This document shows positions 1 to 9,815 of a DNA stretch of 64,000 bases, in pieces. A program made the translations under genes and the position numbers. The first letter of the stretch is position 1, and every line of letters starts with the position of its first letter. The notes under the pieces are model-generated. The model ran no database searches and was not told the DNA's origin. It worked only from the letters and a program-made list of their open reading frames with translations. The DNA comes from Tenacibaculum agarivorans (GTDB lineage: Bacteria > Bacteroidota > Bacteroidia > Flavobacteriales > Flavobacteriaceae): assembly GCF_001936575.1 (NCBI RefSeq), contig NZ_MSMP01000012.1:62001-126000 (forward strand), given 5' to 3'.

Positions 1-436
1 TTAAAACAATCTCTGTGATAGTATCTTCTTCCTCTTCAGAAAGATGTAGTGCTTCATGTACTTCATAATCAAAAAAAGAATAAGAGTTAATGTTTGTACT
101 AAGTGTAGATTTCCTGATCAAATCAGGATGAAAAAAGAGCAACCAACCTTTTAATTCTTGTATATTAGGATCAGTTGTGTGTGATAATACTTGATCTGGT
201 TTGCAAAAAATCATAGTACCAGTAGAAAAATCATACGAATTTCTGCCATAATGTAGAGAACAAGATTTTGCATCTTTCAAAGAAATCATGTACAAATTTA
301 AGGTACATTTATCTGTATTAAACTCTCCATTTTGAGGAAGATCAGATACTTTAATAATGGATATTAAAGGATGTTTAGGAGGAGGTAACTGCAATGTGTC
401 GTGTAATTCTTCTATGGAACTAATGTGTATGATCAT
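1..436 (-). CDS. AraC-type regulator, N-terminal part (truncated by window edge)
   Basis: The reading frame starts at the ATG at 436 and is still open at base 1, giving about 145 residues. The visible part resembles the cupin-like sensing half of AraC-family regulators of Bacteroidota, for example the segment SLHYGRNSYDFSTGTMIF followed by a stretch with GWLLFFHPDLIR. The C-terminal HTH would lie outside the window, so the family call rests on the N-terminal half alone. The gene begins 7 bp after the SDR stop on the same strand, so the two are probably cotranscribed, a common regulator-oxidoreductase pairing. Confidence 0.75.
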   Translation of the reverse strand, partial: MIIHISSIEELHDTLQLPPPKHPLISIIKVSDLPQNGEFNTDKCTLNLYMISLKDAKSCSLHYGRNSYDFSTGTMIFCKPDQVLSHTTDPNIQELKGWLLFFHPDLIRKSTLSTNINSYSFFDYEVHEALHLSEEEEDTITEIVL

Positions 437-443
437 AATAAAG

Positions 444-1223
444 TTATTTGATTTTTTGCATATCGTGAATTTGTTTCAATAACATCTTTTTAGGAGTAAA
501 AGGTAGCATTTTTAACAGTAATGATTGAGAAAATGTTAATCCAGAGATGACATCTAATTTACCTGAAAGCATTCCTTTGTATCCAGCTTCCGCAACAGAA
601 CGAGCACTTGCAGGTTTATCAAATAAATTAGTTTTATCCATGCCAGAAGTCGAACCAAATTCTGTAGCAGTAGCTCCAGGCATTAAATTGGTTACCGTAA
701 CATTAGTGTCACTTAATTCTTGTGCTATAGCATTACTAAATGAAGTAACATAAGCTTTAGTGGCATAATACACTGCTTGCAAAGGTCCAGGTAGTAAACT
801 AGCAGTAGAAGAAACATTAAGTATTTTCCCTTGATTCCTATTTACAAAGTCAGGTGAAAAAAGACGAGTTAGTGTTGTTAATGCAATGACATTTAAGTTA
901 ATCATGGTAATATCTTGTGCTAATGCTCTTTCATGAAATTTACCAACACCACCAAATCCAGCATTATTGATTAAAAAGTTTACAGTAATGTTTTCTTTTG
1001 AAACTTCATCATATATTTCTTGCGCAGCATTAGGTTTTGTAAGATCTTTTACTATAATCTTTACTTGAGTATGGTATGTACTCTCAATTTCAGATTTTAA
1101 CTCTTGTAACTTATTTTCTCTACGCGCTACTATAATAACATCTCCATTTCTTTCAGCATGAAGTAAGGCAAATTCTTTTCCTAAACCGCTACTAGCACCA
1201 GTAATTAATGCAACATTATTCAT
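444..1223 (-). CDS. SDR family NAD(P)-dependent oxidoreductase
   Basis: This 259-residue protein is a classical short-chain dehydrogenase/reductase. It has the nucleotide-binding TGASSGLG at residues 8-15, the NNAG motif at 86-89, a catalytic Ser in NVSSTAS (about 138-139) and YxxxK at Y152-K156. An Arg-Arg pair after the second beta strand (VARRE, about 33-36) suggests NADPH preference by family rules. The substrate cannot be deduced. It is cytoplasmic and sits directly upstream of the AraC-like gene on the same strand, which may regulate it. Confidence 0.9.
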   Translation of the reverse strand: MNNVALITGASSGLGKEFALLHAERNGDVIIVARRENKLQELKSEIESTYHTQVKIIVKDLTKPNAAQEIYDEVSKENITVNFLINNAGFGGVGKFHERALAQDITMINLNVIALTTLTRLFSPDFVNRNQGKILNVSSTASLLPGPLQAVYYATKAYVTSFSNAIAQELSDTNVTVTNLMPGATATEFGSTSGMDKTNLFDKPASARSVAEAGYKGMLSGKLDVISGLTFSQSLLLKMLPFTPKKMLLKQIHDMQKIK

Positions 1224-1316
1224 TGTAATTGTTTTAAAATTAATATACTACAAAATTATCAGCTAGGTGTTTCCTAAAAGTATATATTTTACTGAATAAT
1301 GTATATGGATTACTTA

Positions 1317-2879
1317 TTATGAACTACAAGACAACATAGAGCAACCAATTTTATGGCGAGCCCATTCAGGTCGTTTAGCAAACCATTTTTCCTGTTGAGG
1401 TTGTTCGTCGTAAGGAAATTTTAATAATTGGTATAATTCATCAATGAGTTCGTAGCTTCCTTTGTCAGCTTCATCAATGGCAAGTTGCGCCATGTAGTTT
1501 CGAAGTACATATTTAGGGTTAACTGTATTCATGTATTGTGCTCTTTCCTGATCTGATTGATTTACTTTTTGGAGTATGTTGATGTATCGATCAAACCAAG
1601 TAATCCACTGTTCTTTACTAGATTTCTGAAGTTCATCCAGTGCGTAAAAAGCGTCTGAAACTGTAATGAAAGCACTAGAGGATGTATCATTTTTAGATAC
1701 AGAAGCAAGCTTTCTAAAGAATATAGTATAATCTGTTTCAGCTAGCTGTAATGTTTTTTCTAAATCAGCAATAAGAGAGGAATAATCGTTTTCAATAGGT
1801 AAGCCCAATTTCTTTTTCATCATCAGATCATATTGAGTGACGTACAAACTTTCGTAGGCATCTAAAATAGTTTGTAATGCATCTACATCTTCTACTAAAG
1901 GATATAAAGCATTGGCTAATTTGTACAAGTTCCACATACCGATGTAACCTTGATTGCCAAAGCGATATCTTCTATGTTGTGCATCGGTAGTATTAGGAGT
2001 CCATTCATAATCAAATCCTTCTAACCAGCCATATGGACCATAATCGATAGTTAAACCTAGAATAGACATGTTGTCGGTATTCATTACCCCGTGTACAAAA
2101 CCAACACGTTGCCAGTGTACAATCATTTCAATTGTTCGATTACGAACTTCGATTAAAAAGTCGATATATTTCTGTTTTCCTGTTGAAATAATTTCAGGAT
2201 AAAAATGAGAAATAGTATAATCTGTTAGTTGTTTTAGTGTTTCATGATCCTGTCTTGAAGCAAAAATTTCAAAATTTCCAAAACGTATAAAACTAGGGGC
2301 AACCCTACAAACTACAGCACCTTTTTCATAGGCAGCATTACCATTATACATGACATCTCGCAATACGCGATCACCAGTTAAACTTAAGGATAATGACCGA
2401 GTTGTAGGGACGCCTAAATGATACATGGCTTCACTACATAAATGTTCTCTTATGGATGAACGTAACACGGCTAATCCATCAGCTCTTCTTGAATATGGAG
2501 TTTCTCCAGCTCCTTTAAGTTGTAATGACCAATGTTTATTATTGTGGTCAATTTCAAATAAATTTATAGCTCTTCCATCACCTAATTGACCTGCCCAATT
2601 TCCAAATTGATATCCTCCGTAGCACATCGCATATGGATGTGTATTTTCTAACACTTTATTGCCAGAAAAAACAGCTAAAAATTCTTCAGATGACAATTCT
2701 TCTTTAGTTAATCCAATTTCATTTGAAAATTCTTCGGATACGTGAATTAAAGAAGGTTTTGCTGTTTGCTTTGGGGTAACATAAGAGAAACAAGCATTAA
2801 ATACTTGCCTTCTAGAGTTTTCTAAATTTACATCAGCAGGTAATTCGTTCGTAAATGTATTTGAAATTGTAAAATTCAT
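1317..2879 (-). CDS. selO: Protein adenylyltransferase SelO (YdiU family)
   Basis: The 520-residue protein belongs to the SelO/YdiU pseudokinase family, which transfers AMP from ATP to protein hydroxyl groups and is linked to redox homeostasis. Visible family signatures are LKGAGETPYSR (121-131), HGVMNTDN (263-270) and the metal-binding TIDYGPYG (277-284, D279). The C-terminus ends SCSS, with Cys at the third-last position where eukaryotic SelO carries selenocysteine, so this is a Cys-type enzyme. The gene starts 8 bp after the hydrolase/OsmC gene on the same strand, so the two very likely form an operon with a stress theme. Confidence 0.95.
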   Translation of the reverse strand: MNFTISNTFTNELPADVNLENSRRQVFNACFSYVTPKQTAKPSLIHVSEEFSNEIGLTKEELSSEEFLAVFSGNKVLENTHPYAMCYGGYQFGNWAGQLGDGRAINLFEIDHNNKHWSLQLKGAGETPYSRRADGLAVLRSSIREHLCSEAMYHLGVPTTRSLSLSLTGDRVLRDVMYNGNAAYEKGAVVCRVAPSFIRFGNFEIFASRQDHETLKQLTDYTISHFYPEIISTGKQKYIDFLIEVRNRTIEMIVHWQRVGFVHGVMNTDNMSILGLTIDYGPYGWLEGFDYEWTPNTTDAQHRRYRFGNQGYIGMWNLYKLANALYPLVEDVDALQTILDAYESLYVTQYDLMMKKKLGLPIENDYSSLIADLEKTLQLAETDYTIFFRKLASVSKNDTSSSAFITVSDAFYALDELQKSSKEQWITWFDRYINILQKVNQSDQERAQYMNTVNPKYVLRNYMAQLAIDEADKGSYELIDELYQLLKFPYDEQPQQEKWFAKRPEWARHKIGCSMLSCSS

Positions 2880-2887
2880 TAGTTGTC

Positions 2888-4105
2888 TCAGTTTTCAATC
2901 AATTCAGTCTCAAAATAAGCATTATTTGCTAAGGTTTTATGTACAGGACATTTCGCGGAAATTTGATACAATCGTTGTTTTTGTTTTTCATCTAAATCGC
3001 CAATTAATTTGATTTTCTTTGTAAATACGTCAACCAACCCTGTTTTTTCATTAGATAACTCTTTGTTAGATTTTTTTTCATGTGAAACATAAACAAAAAC
3101 CTCTCTTAAGTCCCATTTTTTACGATTAGCATACATTTTTAATGTCATGGTGGTACATGCTATCAACCCTGCGTTTAAATAATCATAAGGAGAAGGACCA
3201 AAATCGTCACCTCCTACAGATAGGGGTTCGTCAGCAATTAAATTATGATTCCCAACTTGAATCTTGGTTGTAAAGTTGTCGTCTACTAAATTTAAATGTC
3301 CAACAGCTTGTTCTTGTTTGGTATCTAATTTAGAAATTACTTTTTTTGGAAAATAGCGTTGTACCCAAGAACCAATAACATTACCGGCATAAATACTGTC
3401 TTCTGGATTAGTTAACAAATGGTCCGCTTTATCTAAGGTAACAAAACTTTTTGGGTGATGTGCATTATGATAAATTTTTTCAGCATTTTTTATGCCTACA
3501 ATAGTATCAATTGGAGAATGTAAAATTAAAATTGGCTTTCTGAGTTGCTGCACAATACTAGGTAAATCAGTTTTAGTAAAATTGTCAACAAATTCTTGAT
3601 TAATATGGAATGGTCTACCGCCAATATTTACAGTAACCTCTCCTTTTTCTTTAACTTCATCTATACCATGTGAAAACAAATGTGTAACATGCTCTACATC
3701 GGCAGGAGCACCAATAGTCGCTACAGCTTTTACACTGTCTAATACAGAAGCAGCTGTAATCACAGCAGCTCCTCCTAAAGAATGGCCAACAAGTAATGAA
3801 GGAGCTTCAAAATTGGTTACCATATAATTACTAACAGCAATTAAGTCTGAGACATTTGCAGAAAAATGGCTATCATGAAATTCACCTTCACTTTTTCCTA
3901 AACCTGTAAAATCAAAACGTACCACACCAAAGCCATGTTGAGTTAATGTTCTGCTTATATTTTTAACCGCACTTAAAGAGCTAGTACAGGTAAAACAGTG
4001 TGCGAAAATTGCATAGAAATCTGGCTTTTGATTAGCAGGAAGTTCTAAAAAGGCATTTAGAATTTGCCCTTTTTCATTAGGGATGTTAAGCTTAGATCTT
4101 TTCAT
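2888..4105 (-). CDS. Bifunctional alpha/beta hydrolase / OsmC-like protein
   Basis: The 405-residue protein is a two-domain fusion. Residues 1 to about 255 are an alpha/beta hydrolase with the nucleophile elbow GHSLGG (107-112, Ser109), an acid in HSPIDTIVG and a His in KADHLL. Residues about 270-405 are OsmC/Ohr-like, with [20 protein letters not shown] and a second Cys in AKCPVHKTL, the usual two-Cys thiol-peroxidase arrangement. The fusion is a known architecture in many bacteria, although its substrate is not established. It is the first gene of the probable operon with selO, which fits organic-peroxide or electrophile stress. Confidence 0.9.
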   Translation of the reverse strand: MKRSKLNIPNEKGQILNAFLELPANQKPDFYAIFAHCFTCTSSLSAVKNISRTLTQHGFGVVRFDFTGLGKSEGEFHDSHFSANVSDLIAVSNYMVTNFEAPSLLVGHSLGGAAVITAASVLDSVKAVATIGAPADVEHVTHLFSHGIDEVKEKGEVTVNIGGRPFHINQEFVDNFTKTDLPSIVQQLRKPILILHSPIDTIVGIKNAEKIYHNAHHPKSFVTLDKADHLLTNPEDSIYAGNVIGSWVQRYFPKKVISKLDTKQEQAVGHLNLVDDNFTTKIQVGNHNLIADEPLSVGGDDFGPSPYDYLNAGLIACTTMTLKMYANRKKWDLREVFVYVSHEKKSNKELSNEKTGLVDVFTKKIKLIGDLDEKQKQRLYQISAKCPVHKTLANNAYFETELIEN

Positions 4106-4269
4106 AAAGAGATGGTATTAATTGGTTTAGTGTAAATACAGCTTTTATGTCGAATAAATTTCTAATTTCTTACGAAGTTAAAGAATGTAAGTAAGATGAT
4201 TTTTTTGGTTTTTCGTTTCAAAAATTACAACTTATTAGTTAGCTTTATCCCTAAATCAAAAAAATTCTA

Positions 4270-5940
4270 ATGAAATCACAATACCTTAAGTTTGAAAAGT
4301 CTTTAGCCAATCATATTAAAGCTCGTTTTCCAATTATTTATATCACCACTTGGGAAGAAGAACGATTAATTGAATTAATTGGACAAATGGCAGATGATGG
4401 AGATTACTTTAAATTTAAAAAAGAAGTATTTCAGTGGAGCGTAACTAAAGGTTTAGAAAAGAAAAATAAAGTAGTTAAAGCAGATCTTAAAAACGCGATT
4501 AGTATACTGGAATATATTGAAGAGTATAAAGATGATGCAATTTTCATTTTAAAAGATCTTTATTTTGATTTAAAAAGATGTTGTGAAAATCACCCAAATC
4601 AAATCTTAATACGAAAAATTAAAGATTTAGTCTATAATTTAAAACTATCAGAATATTCTAAAACCATTGTAATCGTAGGACATGATGTTTTTGTGCCAGA
4701 TGATTTATCGAAACAAATTTGTTTAATGGATTTTGAATTGCCTAATAATGAGGAAATTCAAAAAGTGTACAAGAATATTATAGATGCGAATAAAGATAAT
4801 GAAAAGCTTAAGCTTGAAGTAGATGATGAGGATTTGAAAAAATTAAGTGATGCTGCTTCTGGTTTAACACTACATGAAGCAGAGAATGCATTAGCTTTAG
4901 CCATTACAAGAGATGGTACACTAAGTATTAGTGATATTGAAGCGATAAAAGAAGAGAAGAAACAACTCATAAAAAGGTCAGGAATCCTAGAGTTTTTATC
5001 TCCAAAAATTGATATGGGAAGTGTTGGAGGTTTAAATAATATTAAAAATTGGATTTATAAGCGATCGAATTCATGGGGGAATTTAGCGAAACAATACAAT
5101 TTACCATCACCGAAAGGTGTGTTGATAACAGGAGTGCCTGGTTGTGGAAAATCACTCATTGCAAAGTCGTTAAGCTCTGAATGGAATTTACCATTATTGA
5201 GGTTCGATGTTGGTAGTGTTTTTGGAGGGATTGTAGGAAGTAGTGAAGCCAATATGCGAAAGGTGATTCAAACTGCTGAAGCCATAGCCCCTTGTGTACT
5301 TTGGATAGATGAAATAGAGAAAGGTTTTACAGGTATTGGTTCTTCAGGTGACAGTGGAACATCTACACGTATTTTTGGAACCTTCTTAAGTTGGATGCAA
5401 GAGAAAGAAAAATTTGTTTTTGTAGTAGCTACAGCGAATAAAATAGATGCATTACCGCCAGAGTTAATGCGAAAAGGACGTTTTGATGAAATTTTCTTTG
5501 TCGATCTCCCCACTCAAGTAGAGAGAGCAGCAATTTTTAAAGTTCATTTGCGAAAAAAACTTAAAAACAAAGAATTGTTAGAAGCAGATTTTACAGAGGA
5601 AAAATATTTAGATGTTTTAGTCGCCAAAACAGAAGGGTTTACAGGAGCTGAAATTGAACAGGTGGTAATTAGTGCTTTGTTTGAAGCTTTTGATAAACGT
5701 AGAAAACTTCTTTTTGAAGATTTTGAAAAATCAATTGAAAATACAGTGCCTTTGAGAATTACACAATCAGAAAATATTGAGGCAATAAGAGAATGGGCTA
5801 ATGTTAGAGCAGTTTCTGCTACTACAGTAAACGATAATGAATTTGTTGAAGTAGCCATAACCAAAGAAGAGCAATTAGATGAATTTAATCCTTCTCCGAA
5901 AGATAAACCTAAAAGGGGAGGACGAACTATAGATTTTTAA
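4270..5940 (+). CDS. Ycf46-like AAA+ ATPase
   Basis: The protein has 556 residues. The first 250 resemble the N-terminal region of cyanobacterial/plastid Ycf46 proteins ([20 protein letters not shown] near the start). A single AAA+ module follows, with Walker A GVPGCGKS (288-295), Walker B LWIDEIEK (D347-E348) and an arginine-finger region [11 protein letters not shown] near 400. The C-terminus is basic and ends in GGRTIDF. It heads a six-gene co-directional operon with gaps of 0-18 bp. The ORF ends 18 bp before the DUF1257-like gene. The partners suggest one complex, whose function is unknown. The Ycf46 assignment is by recalled sequence character, not by search. Confidence 0.85.
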   Translation: MKSQYLKFEKSLANHIKARFPIIYITTWEEERLIELIGQMADDGDYFKFKKEVFQWSVTKGLEKKNKVVKADLKNAISILEYIEEYKDDAIFILKDLYFDLKRCCENHPNQILIRKIKDLVYNLKLSEYSKTIVIVGHDVFVPDDLSKQICLMDFELPNNEEIQKVYKNIIDANKDNEKLKLEVDDEDLKKLSDAASGLTLHEAENALALAITRDGTLSISDIEAIKEEKKQLIKRSGILEFLSPKIDMGSVGGLNNIKNWIYKRSNSWGNLAKQYNLPSPKGVLITGVPGCGKSLIAKSLSSEWNLPLLRFDVGSVFGGIVGSSEANMRKVIQTAEAIAPCVLWIDEIEKGFTGIGSSGDSGTSTRIFGTFLSWMQEKEKFVFVVATANKIDALPPELMRKGRFDEIFFVDLPTQVERAAIFKVHLRKKLKNKELLEADFTEEKYLDVLVAKTEGFTGAEIEQVVISALFEAFDKRRKLLFEDFEKSIENTVPLRITQSENIEAIREWANVRAVSATTVNDNEFVEVAITKEEQLDEFNPSPKDKPKRGGRTIDF

Positions 5941-5958
5941 AAAGAAAAAGATTTACAT

Positions 5959-6456
5959 ATGAGTGTAGTAGTAGTTATTGGAGGCGCAAGTGCTTTATTA
6001 GGAGCAGCAGGCGTTTCTGTAGGAAGTATAGCAGTAGGTACTGTAGCAGAAGCGTTATTATCTAAATTAGAAACAAAAACATCTGATGTTAATAATACTG
6101 TTATTTATCCTTCAATTTTCAGAAAAATGAATATTGTTAAAACAGCATTATCAAACTTAGCTGTAGATGCAAGGGTAAATTCAAACAATCATGTTTTAGG
6201 ACAAATAGATGAGGTTAAAGTAGAATGTGTTTTTAATTCAAATCGAAAGGCGATTGATATGTTTTTTATTGGAGCAACTGAGAGTAAAGCACAAAATATT
6301 GTAACTAAAATAGAAGAAGAATACGGTAATGTAATTCAAGAGTTAGTGTACAAGAAATTAAAAAGTGATGCAACTAATAAAGGGTTAACATTAGAATCTG
6401 AACAGCTTACTGAGGATAAATCTATTGTGTTAACCTATAATATTAATCAATTTTAA
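5959..6456 (+). CDS. DUF1257 (Ycf35)-like protein
   Basis: The 165-residue protein starts with a hydrophobic Gly/Ala/Val-rich stretch (residues 3-32). An alpha/beta domain follows, with SIFRKMNIVKTALSNLAVDAR and a C-terminal half rich in Lys and Glu. This layout matches DUF1257/Ycf35, a partner of Ycf46 in cyanobacteria. Position between the AAA+ gene and the DUF2997-like gene supports the call. The glycine-rich N-terminus could be membrane-associated, an unusual addition if real. Biochemical function is unknown. Confidence 0.65.
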   Translation: MSVVVVIGGASALLGAAGVSVGSIAVGTVAEALLSKLETKTSDVNNTVIYPSIFRKMNIVKTALSNLAVDARVNSNNHVLGQIDEVKVECVFNSNRKAIDMFFIGATESKAQNIVTKIEEEYGNVIQELVYKKLKSDATNKGLTLESEQLTEDKSIVLTYNINQF

Positions 6457-6463
6457 TAAGGGT

Positions 6464-6670
6464 ATGAAGAAGATCATAATAGAAATCACAAATAGTGGCG
6501 CTGTAAAAGCAAAAGTAGAAGGAGTGAAAGGTAAAAGGTGTTTAGAATACATAAGTATATTAGAAGAGTTGATTGAAGGTGAAACTTTGGAACATGAACT
6601 GACCCACGAATTTCATGAAGAAGAGGTTGATGTAAAGGATCAAAATCATCTGTCAAATAATCAAAACTAA
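6464..6670 (+). CDS. DUF2997-like small protein
   Basis: The 68-residue protein begins MKKIIIEITNSGAVKAKVEGVKGKRC and continues with a helix ending in an acidic tail. The pattern of a beta hairpin, then G-x-K-G-x-x-C, then an amphipathic helix with Leu/Glu repeats fits the DUF2997 family. That family is typically encoded next to DUF1257 and Ycf46 genes. The gap to the previous gene is 7 bp. A role as a small substrate or adaptor of the complex is possible but unproven. Cys27 is a candidate modification site. Confidence 0.65.
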   Translation: MKKIIIEITNSGAVKAKVEGVKGKRCLEYISILEELIEGETLEHELTHEFHEEEVDVKDQNHLSNNQN

Positions 6671-6686
6671 AAAATGTAAGCGCAAG

Positions 6687-7661
6687 GTGAAAAAGTTAAA
6701 AATTCTTCCTTTAATTGCTATATCTATTGTGCCAGTTTTTAATAGCATTATTGCTGTAGGATATGGCATTTATATCAAACGATATTCTGCAGCAGTATAT
6801 GCTGGATTATTTTTAATAGCTACTGTAGTGTTGTTAGAAATGGATACTTATGAAACCAATCAACACCTTATAAAAACATATGAAGTAGAGAAAAGAAGCG
6901 ATTTAGAAGTGTTTCATTTTGAAGATATTTCGTTTAGATTCCCAAAATACAGTTTGATAAAAACTAGCTTGTCAGATGGTTATCATGAGGAGGTTAAAAC
7001 AGAAAAAGAGAAAGAATATCTCCACAAAATCACAGTTGTACAGGGTAAGTATACATCATATTTTATATTAGACAAAGAAGGAAATTTGGTAGAAGATAGA
7101 TTGAAAAAATTGTATGATCAGCAACTGGCGAACTATAAAAAAGATAATCCGGATAAAAAGGTAGTGTTTACAGATACAGTGTATAGATCTTATTATGGAG
7201 TATTAGGCCCAATTTTTATCATAATTTCTATGCTTCATTGTTTCTTCACATTACGAAAGAGAAAAGAAGATACGGTAACAAGTAATCAAAATCCACAAAT
7301 AAATATTAAACCTTCAAAAGAAATTGAAGCAGTTATTGAAAATGAAGAGAACATTGCAATGAGTTTTGATGATTTGATAGAAAATCAAGAAGATTCTCAA
7401 AGTATCGTAAATGACATGATTGATGTGAATAAAGCTGATCAATCGCAGTTTGCTCAATTGGAAGGGATATCAACTGTACAAGCGCTATATTTTATAAAAG
7501 AACGTGAGGACAACGGAAGATATACAAGCGTTTCTAATTTTTTTGAACGAAATTCTATTTCAGATAACTTACAAAACACCTTAATTAATAATCTTTCTCT
7601 TGAAGATGATATAGATGCTGAGGATACGAGTGAAAGTAGAGGAAGAGTTTTAGATTTTTAA
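6687..7661 (+). CDS. Membrane protein with C-terminal helix-hairpin-helix (paralogue 1)
   Basis: The frame opens with GTG at 6687, since the nearby ATG is followed directly by a stop. The 324-residue protein has two N-terminal hydrophobic segments (about 5-25 and 30-50), an extracytoplasmic or lumenal middle domain, a further membrane segment near 172-188, an acidic linker and a C-terminal ComEA-like HhH region (IDVNKADQSQFAQLEGIS followed by AxxFIKERED). Such HhH motifs bind nucleic acid or mediate protein contacts. It is clearly related to the next gene (shared YSL..T.L.DGYHE and KK.NPDKKVV segments), so the pair arose by tandem duplication. Confidence 0.75.
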   Translation: MKKLKILPLIAISIVPVFNSIIAVGYGIYIKRYSAAVYAGLFLIATVVLLEMDTYETNQHLIKTYEVEKRSDLEVFHFEDISFRFPKYSLIKTSLSDGYHEEVKTEKEKEYLHKITVVQGKYTSYFILDKEGNLVEDRLKKLYDQQLANYKKDNPDKKVVFTDTVYRSYYGVLGPIFIIISMLHCFFTLRKRKEDTVTSNQNPQINIKPSKEIEAVIENEENIAMSFDDLIENQEDSQSIVNDMIDVNKADQSQFAQLEGISTVQALYFIKEREDNGRYTSVSNFFERNSISDNLQNTLINNLSLEDDIDAEDTSESRGRVLDF

Positions 7662-7670
7662 ATTGATATT

Positions 7671-8678
7671 ATGTGTATAGTTATAATTATACTAATTGCT
7701 CTGGCTTTTTTACCATATGTAAACGCTGTGGTAGCCATCTTTTTTTCTATCATAGCAGGAAACTACAAATTAATTTTAGGGACTATAGCATTATTTGTGC
7801 TTTATATTTTTGTAACACGTTTAGATAAAAAAGAAAACAATCAGTATCTAGAAAGCTTTTACAGTGTAAATGATGCTAGAAATTTAGAATTCTTTTCAAG
7901 TTATGATGTTTTTATAACGTATCATCCTAAATATTCATTAGTTGATACAGATTTGGAAGATGGTTATCATGAGAAAGCAGTAAAGAAAAATGGAAAAGAG
8001 GAGATTCATAAGATGACAGCAAAATATGGTGAGTACATTTCATATGTTATTACCAATGTTAAGGGAGATACATTAAGAGATCAAAAACAATTCTTACAAC
8101 AACAACAGCTAAAGAATTATGAAAAAGACCATCCTAATAAAAAAGTAGTTCTAGGAGATAAACGCGAAAATAAAGGCTTTTTAGGATATTTAAAAGATGT
8201 GATTTATGTGTTATGTATTATAGCAGCATTTTACTCATATTATATCAATGGAAATCATACCTATGTAGAATCATTTCAGAACTTACCTAAGAAGAAAAGA
8301 CCTAAACTGTCGAAAAACGAAATTATTTTAGAACCAGAAGATGTGCTTGACAAAGGAATTGATGAAGTTACTTTGGAAGTTTTACAAAGTGATGTAGTTA
8401 GCGATAGTGAATTATTAGATGTTAACATTATTAATGAGGAAGAGTTTGCTACATTAAAAGGCATTTCATTAGTTCAAGCTAAATATTTGATTCAAGAAAG
8501 AGAAGAGAATGGAGATTATACATCATTAGAAGATTTTTATATCAGAAATGATATTTCTGACCGTGTAAAGGAAAATATTCATAATCATCTCTATTGTGAA
8601 GAGAAAGAAAAAAAGAGTAATAAAAGGAAATCAAAGGATAACAAATCTAGAAATAAAGGAAGAAGATTAGAATTATAA
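7671..8678 (+). CDS. Membrane protein with C-terminal helix-hairpin-helix (paralogue 2)
   Basis: The 335-residue protein shares the architecture of its upstream neighbour: N-terminal membrane segments (about 2-25 and 28-48), a soluble middle domain with YSLVDTDLEDGYHEKAV, a membrane segment near 175-192 and an HhH segment (LDVNIINEEEFATLKGIS, then AKYLIQEREENG). It ends in a strongly basic tail (KKSNKRKSKDNKSRNKGRR) absent from the paralogue, a feature seen in nucleic-acid-binding proteins. It starts 9 bp after paralogue 1 and ends next to the radical SAM start codon, so translation is probably coupled. Confidence 0.75.
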   Translation: MCIVIIILIALAFLPYVNAVVAIFFSIIAGNYKLILGTIALFVLYIFVTRLDKKENNQYLESFYSVNDARNLEFFSSYDVFITYHPKYSLVDTDLEDGYHEKAVKKNGKEEIHKMTAKYGEYISYVITNVKGDTLRDQKQFLQQQQLKNYEKDHPNKKVVLGDKRENKGFLGYLKDVIYVLCIIAAFYSYYINGNHTYVESFQNLPKKKRPKLSKNEIILEPEDVLDKGIDEVTLEVLQSDVVSDSELLDVNIINEEEFATLKGISLVQAKYLIQEREENGDYTSLEDFYIRNDISDRVKENIHNHLYCEEKEKKSNKRKSKDNKSRNKGRRLEL

Positions 8679-9284
8679 ATGCAATTAAATATACACAAAT
8701 ATATTCCTGTTTCAGAAGTTGAAGGTCCAGGTAAACGCTTTGTTTTATGGGTTCAAGGCTGTAGTATACAATGTGAAAATTGCTTTGTTCCTCATACTTG
8801 GAATGTAAAAGAGGGTAATATGATTAGTATAGATGAATTGTATAAGATTATAATGAGTTATTCAAATGAATTGGAAGGAATCACAGTTTTTGGAGGAGAA
8901 CCTTTTGATCAACATCTAGCATTGTATCAGTTGATTAAGAAGCTAAAAGAGAATACAAACTTATCTGTAATGATTTTTAGTGGTTATACCTATGAACATC
9001 TAAAAAGAAGAGTAGCAATTACGAATCAACAACTTTTGGATTTGTGCGATATTTTTGTAGATGGACCTTATATTGAAAAATTACATGATTTATCTAGGCC
9101 ATGGGTAGGATCAAGTAATCAGCGTTATTTCTTTTTTACTGATCGATATAAAGATTTAGCAAAAGAAATGAAAATTGAAAATAAGCTAACCATTACCATA
9201 CAAAATACAGGTGAAGTTGTAGTTAATGGTTTAGCTCATAAGGATACTATAGCGTATTTAGAAGGTTTAATTTCAGATTACTAA
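8679..9284 (+). CDS. Radical SAM, NrdG-like activating enzyme
   Basis: The 201-residue protein has the radical SAM cluster motif as C28-x3-C32-x2-C35 (GCSIQCENC) and the GGEP motif in VFGGEPFDQ, both typical of small glycyl-radical-activating enzymes of the NrdG/PflA type. No class III ribonucleotide reductase or other glycyl-radical enzyme is encoded in the window, so its substrate is unclear. The start codon directly follows the previous stop, and the stop abuts msrA, which converges from the other strand. Its position as last gene of the Ycf46 operon suggests it modifies, or makes a radical on, a partner in that operon. Confidence 0.85.
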   Translation: MQLNIHKYIPVSEVEGPGKRFVLWVQGCSIQCENCFVPHTWNVKEGNMISIDELYKIIMSYSNELEGITVFGGEPFDQHLALYQLIKKLKENTNLSVMIFSGYTYEHLKRRVAITNQQLLDLCDIFVDGPYIEKLHDLSRPWVGSSNQRYFFFTDRYKDLAKEMKIENKLTITIQNTGEVVVNGLAHKDTIAYLEGLISDY

Positions 9285-9815
9285 TTATTTTAGCTTATCA
9301 GCATATAACTTTCTAAGTTTTGAAAGTTTGGGTGTAATTACAAAATTACAGTAGCCTTGTTCTTTATTATTTTCATAATAATTCTGATGATACTCTTCTG
9401 CAGCATAAAAAGTGGGTAACTCACTTATTTCGGTTACAATAGGATTGTCAAAATAAGGCTTAACTTGCTTGATAACTTCTTCAATAACTAATTTTTCTTC
9501 CTCGTTTTGATAATAAATTACAGATCTATACTGGGTACCTACATCAGCCCCTTGACGATTTAAAGTAGTAGGATCATGAGTTGTCATAAAAATGATTAAA
9601 ATTTCTTGAAATGAAATCACTTCAGGATCATAGGTAATCTGTATTACTTCTGCATGTCCAGTTAACCCAGAACACACTTCTCTATATGTCGGATGTCCTG
9701 GCACATTACCTCCAGCATATCCAGAAACTACTTTTTCCATTCCTTTAATTTGGTTAAAAATAGCTTCGGTACACCAAAAGCATCCGCCACCTACTGTTGC
9801 AATTTTAGTCTTCAT
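9285..9815 (-). CDS. msrA: Peptide methionine sulfoxide reductase MsrA
   Basis: With the start at 9815 ([15 protein letters not shown]) the protein has 176 residues, the usual MsrA length. A longer in-frame reading back to 9887 would lie inside msrB and is rejected; an ATG at 9818 is an alternative. The active-site GCFWC is near the N-terminus, and the motifs [16 protein letters not shown] and YHQNYYE are typical of the family. It reduces Met-S-sulfoxide in proteins. It overlaps the end of msrB by 11 bp, so translation is probably coupled. It converges tail to tail with the radical SAM gene with no gap. Confidence 0.95.
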   Translation of the reverse strand: MKTKIATVGGGCFWCTEAIFNQIKGMEKVVSGYAGGNVPGHPTYREVCSGLTGHAEVIQITYDPEVISFQEILIIFMTTHDPTTLNRQGADVGTQYRSVIYYQNEEEKLVIEEVIKQVKPYFDNPIVTEISELPTFYAAEEYHQNYYENNKEQGYCNFVITPKLSKLRKLYADKLK

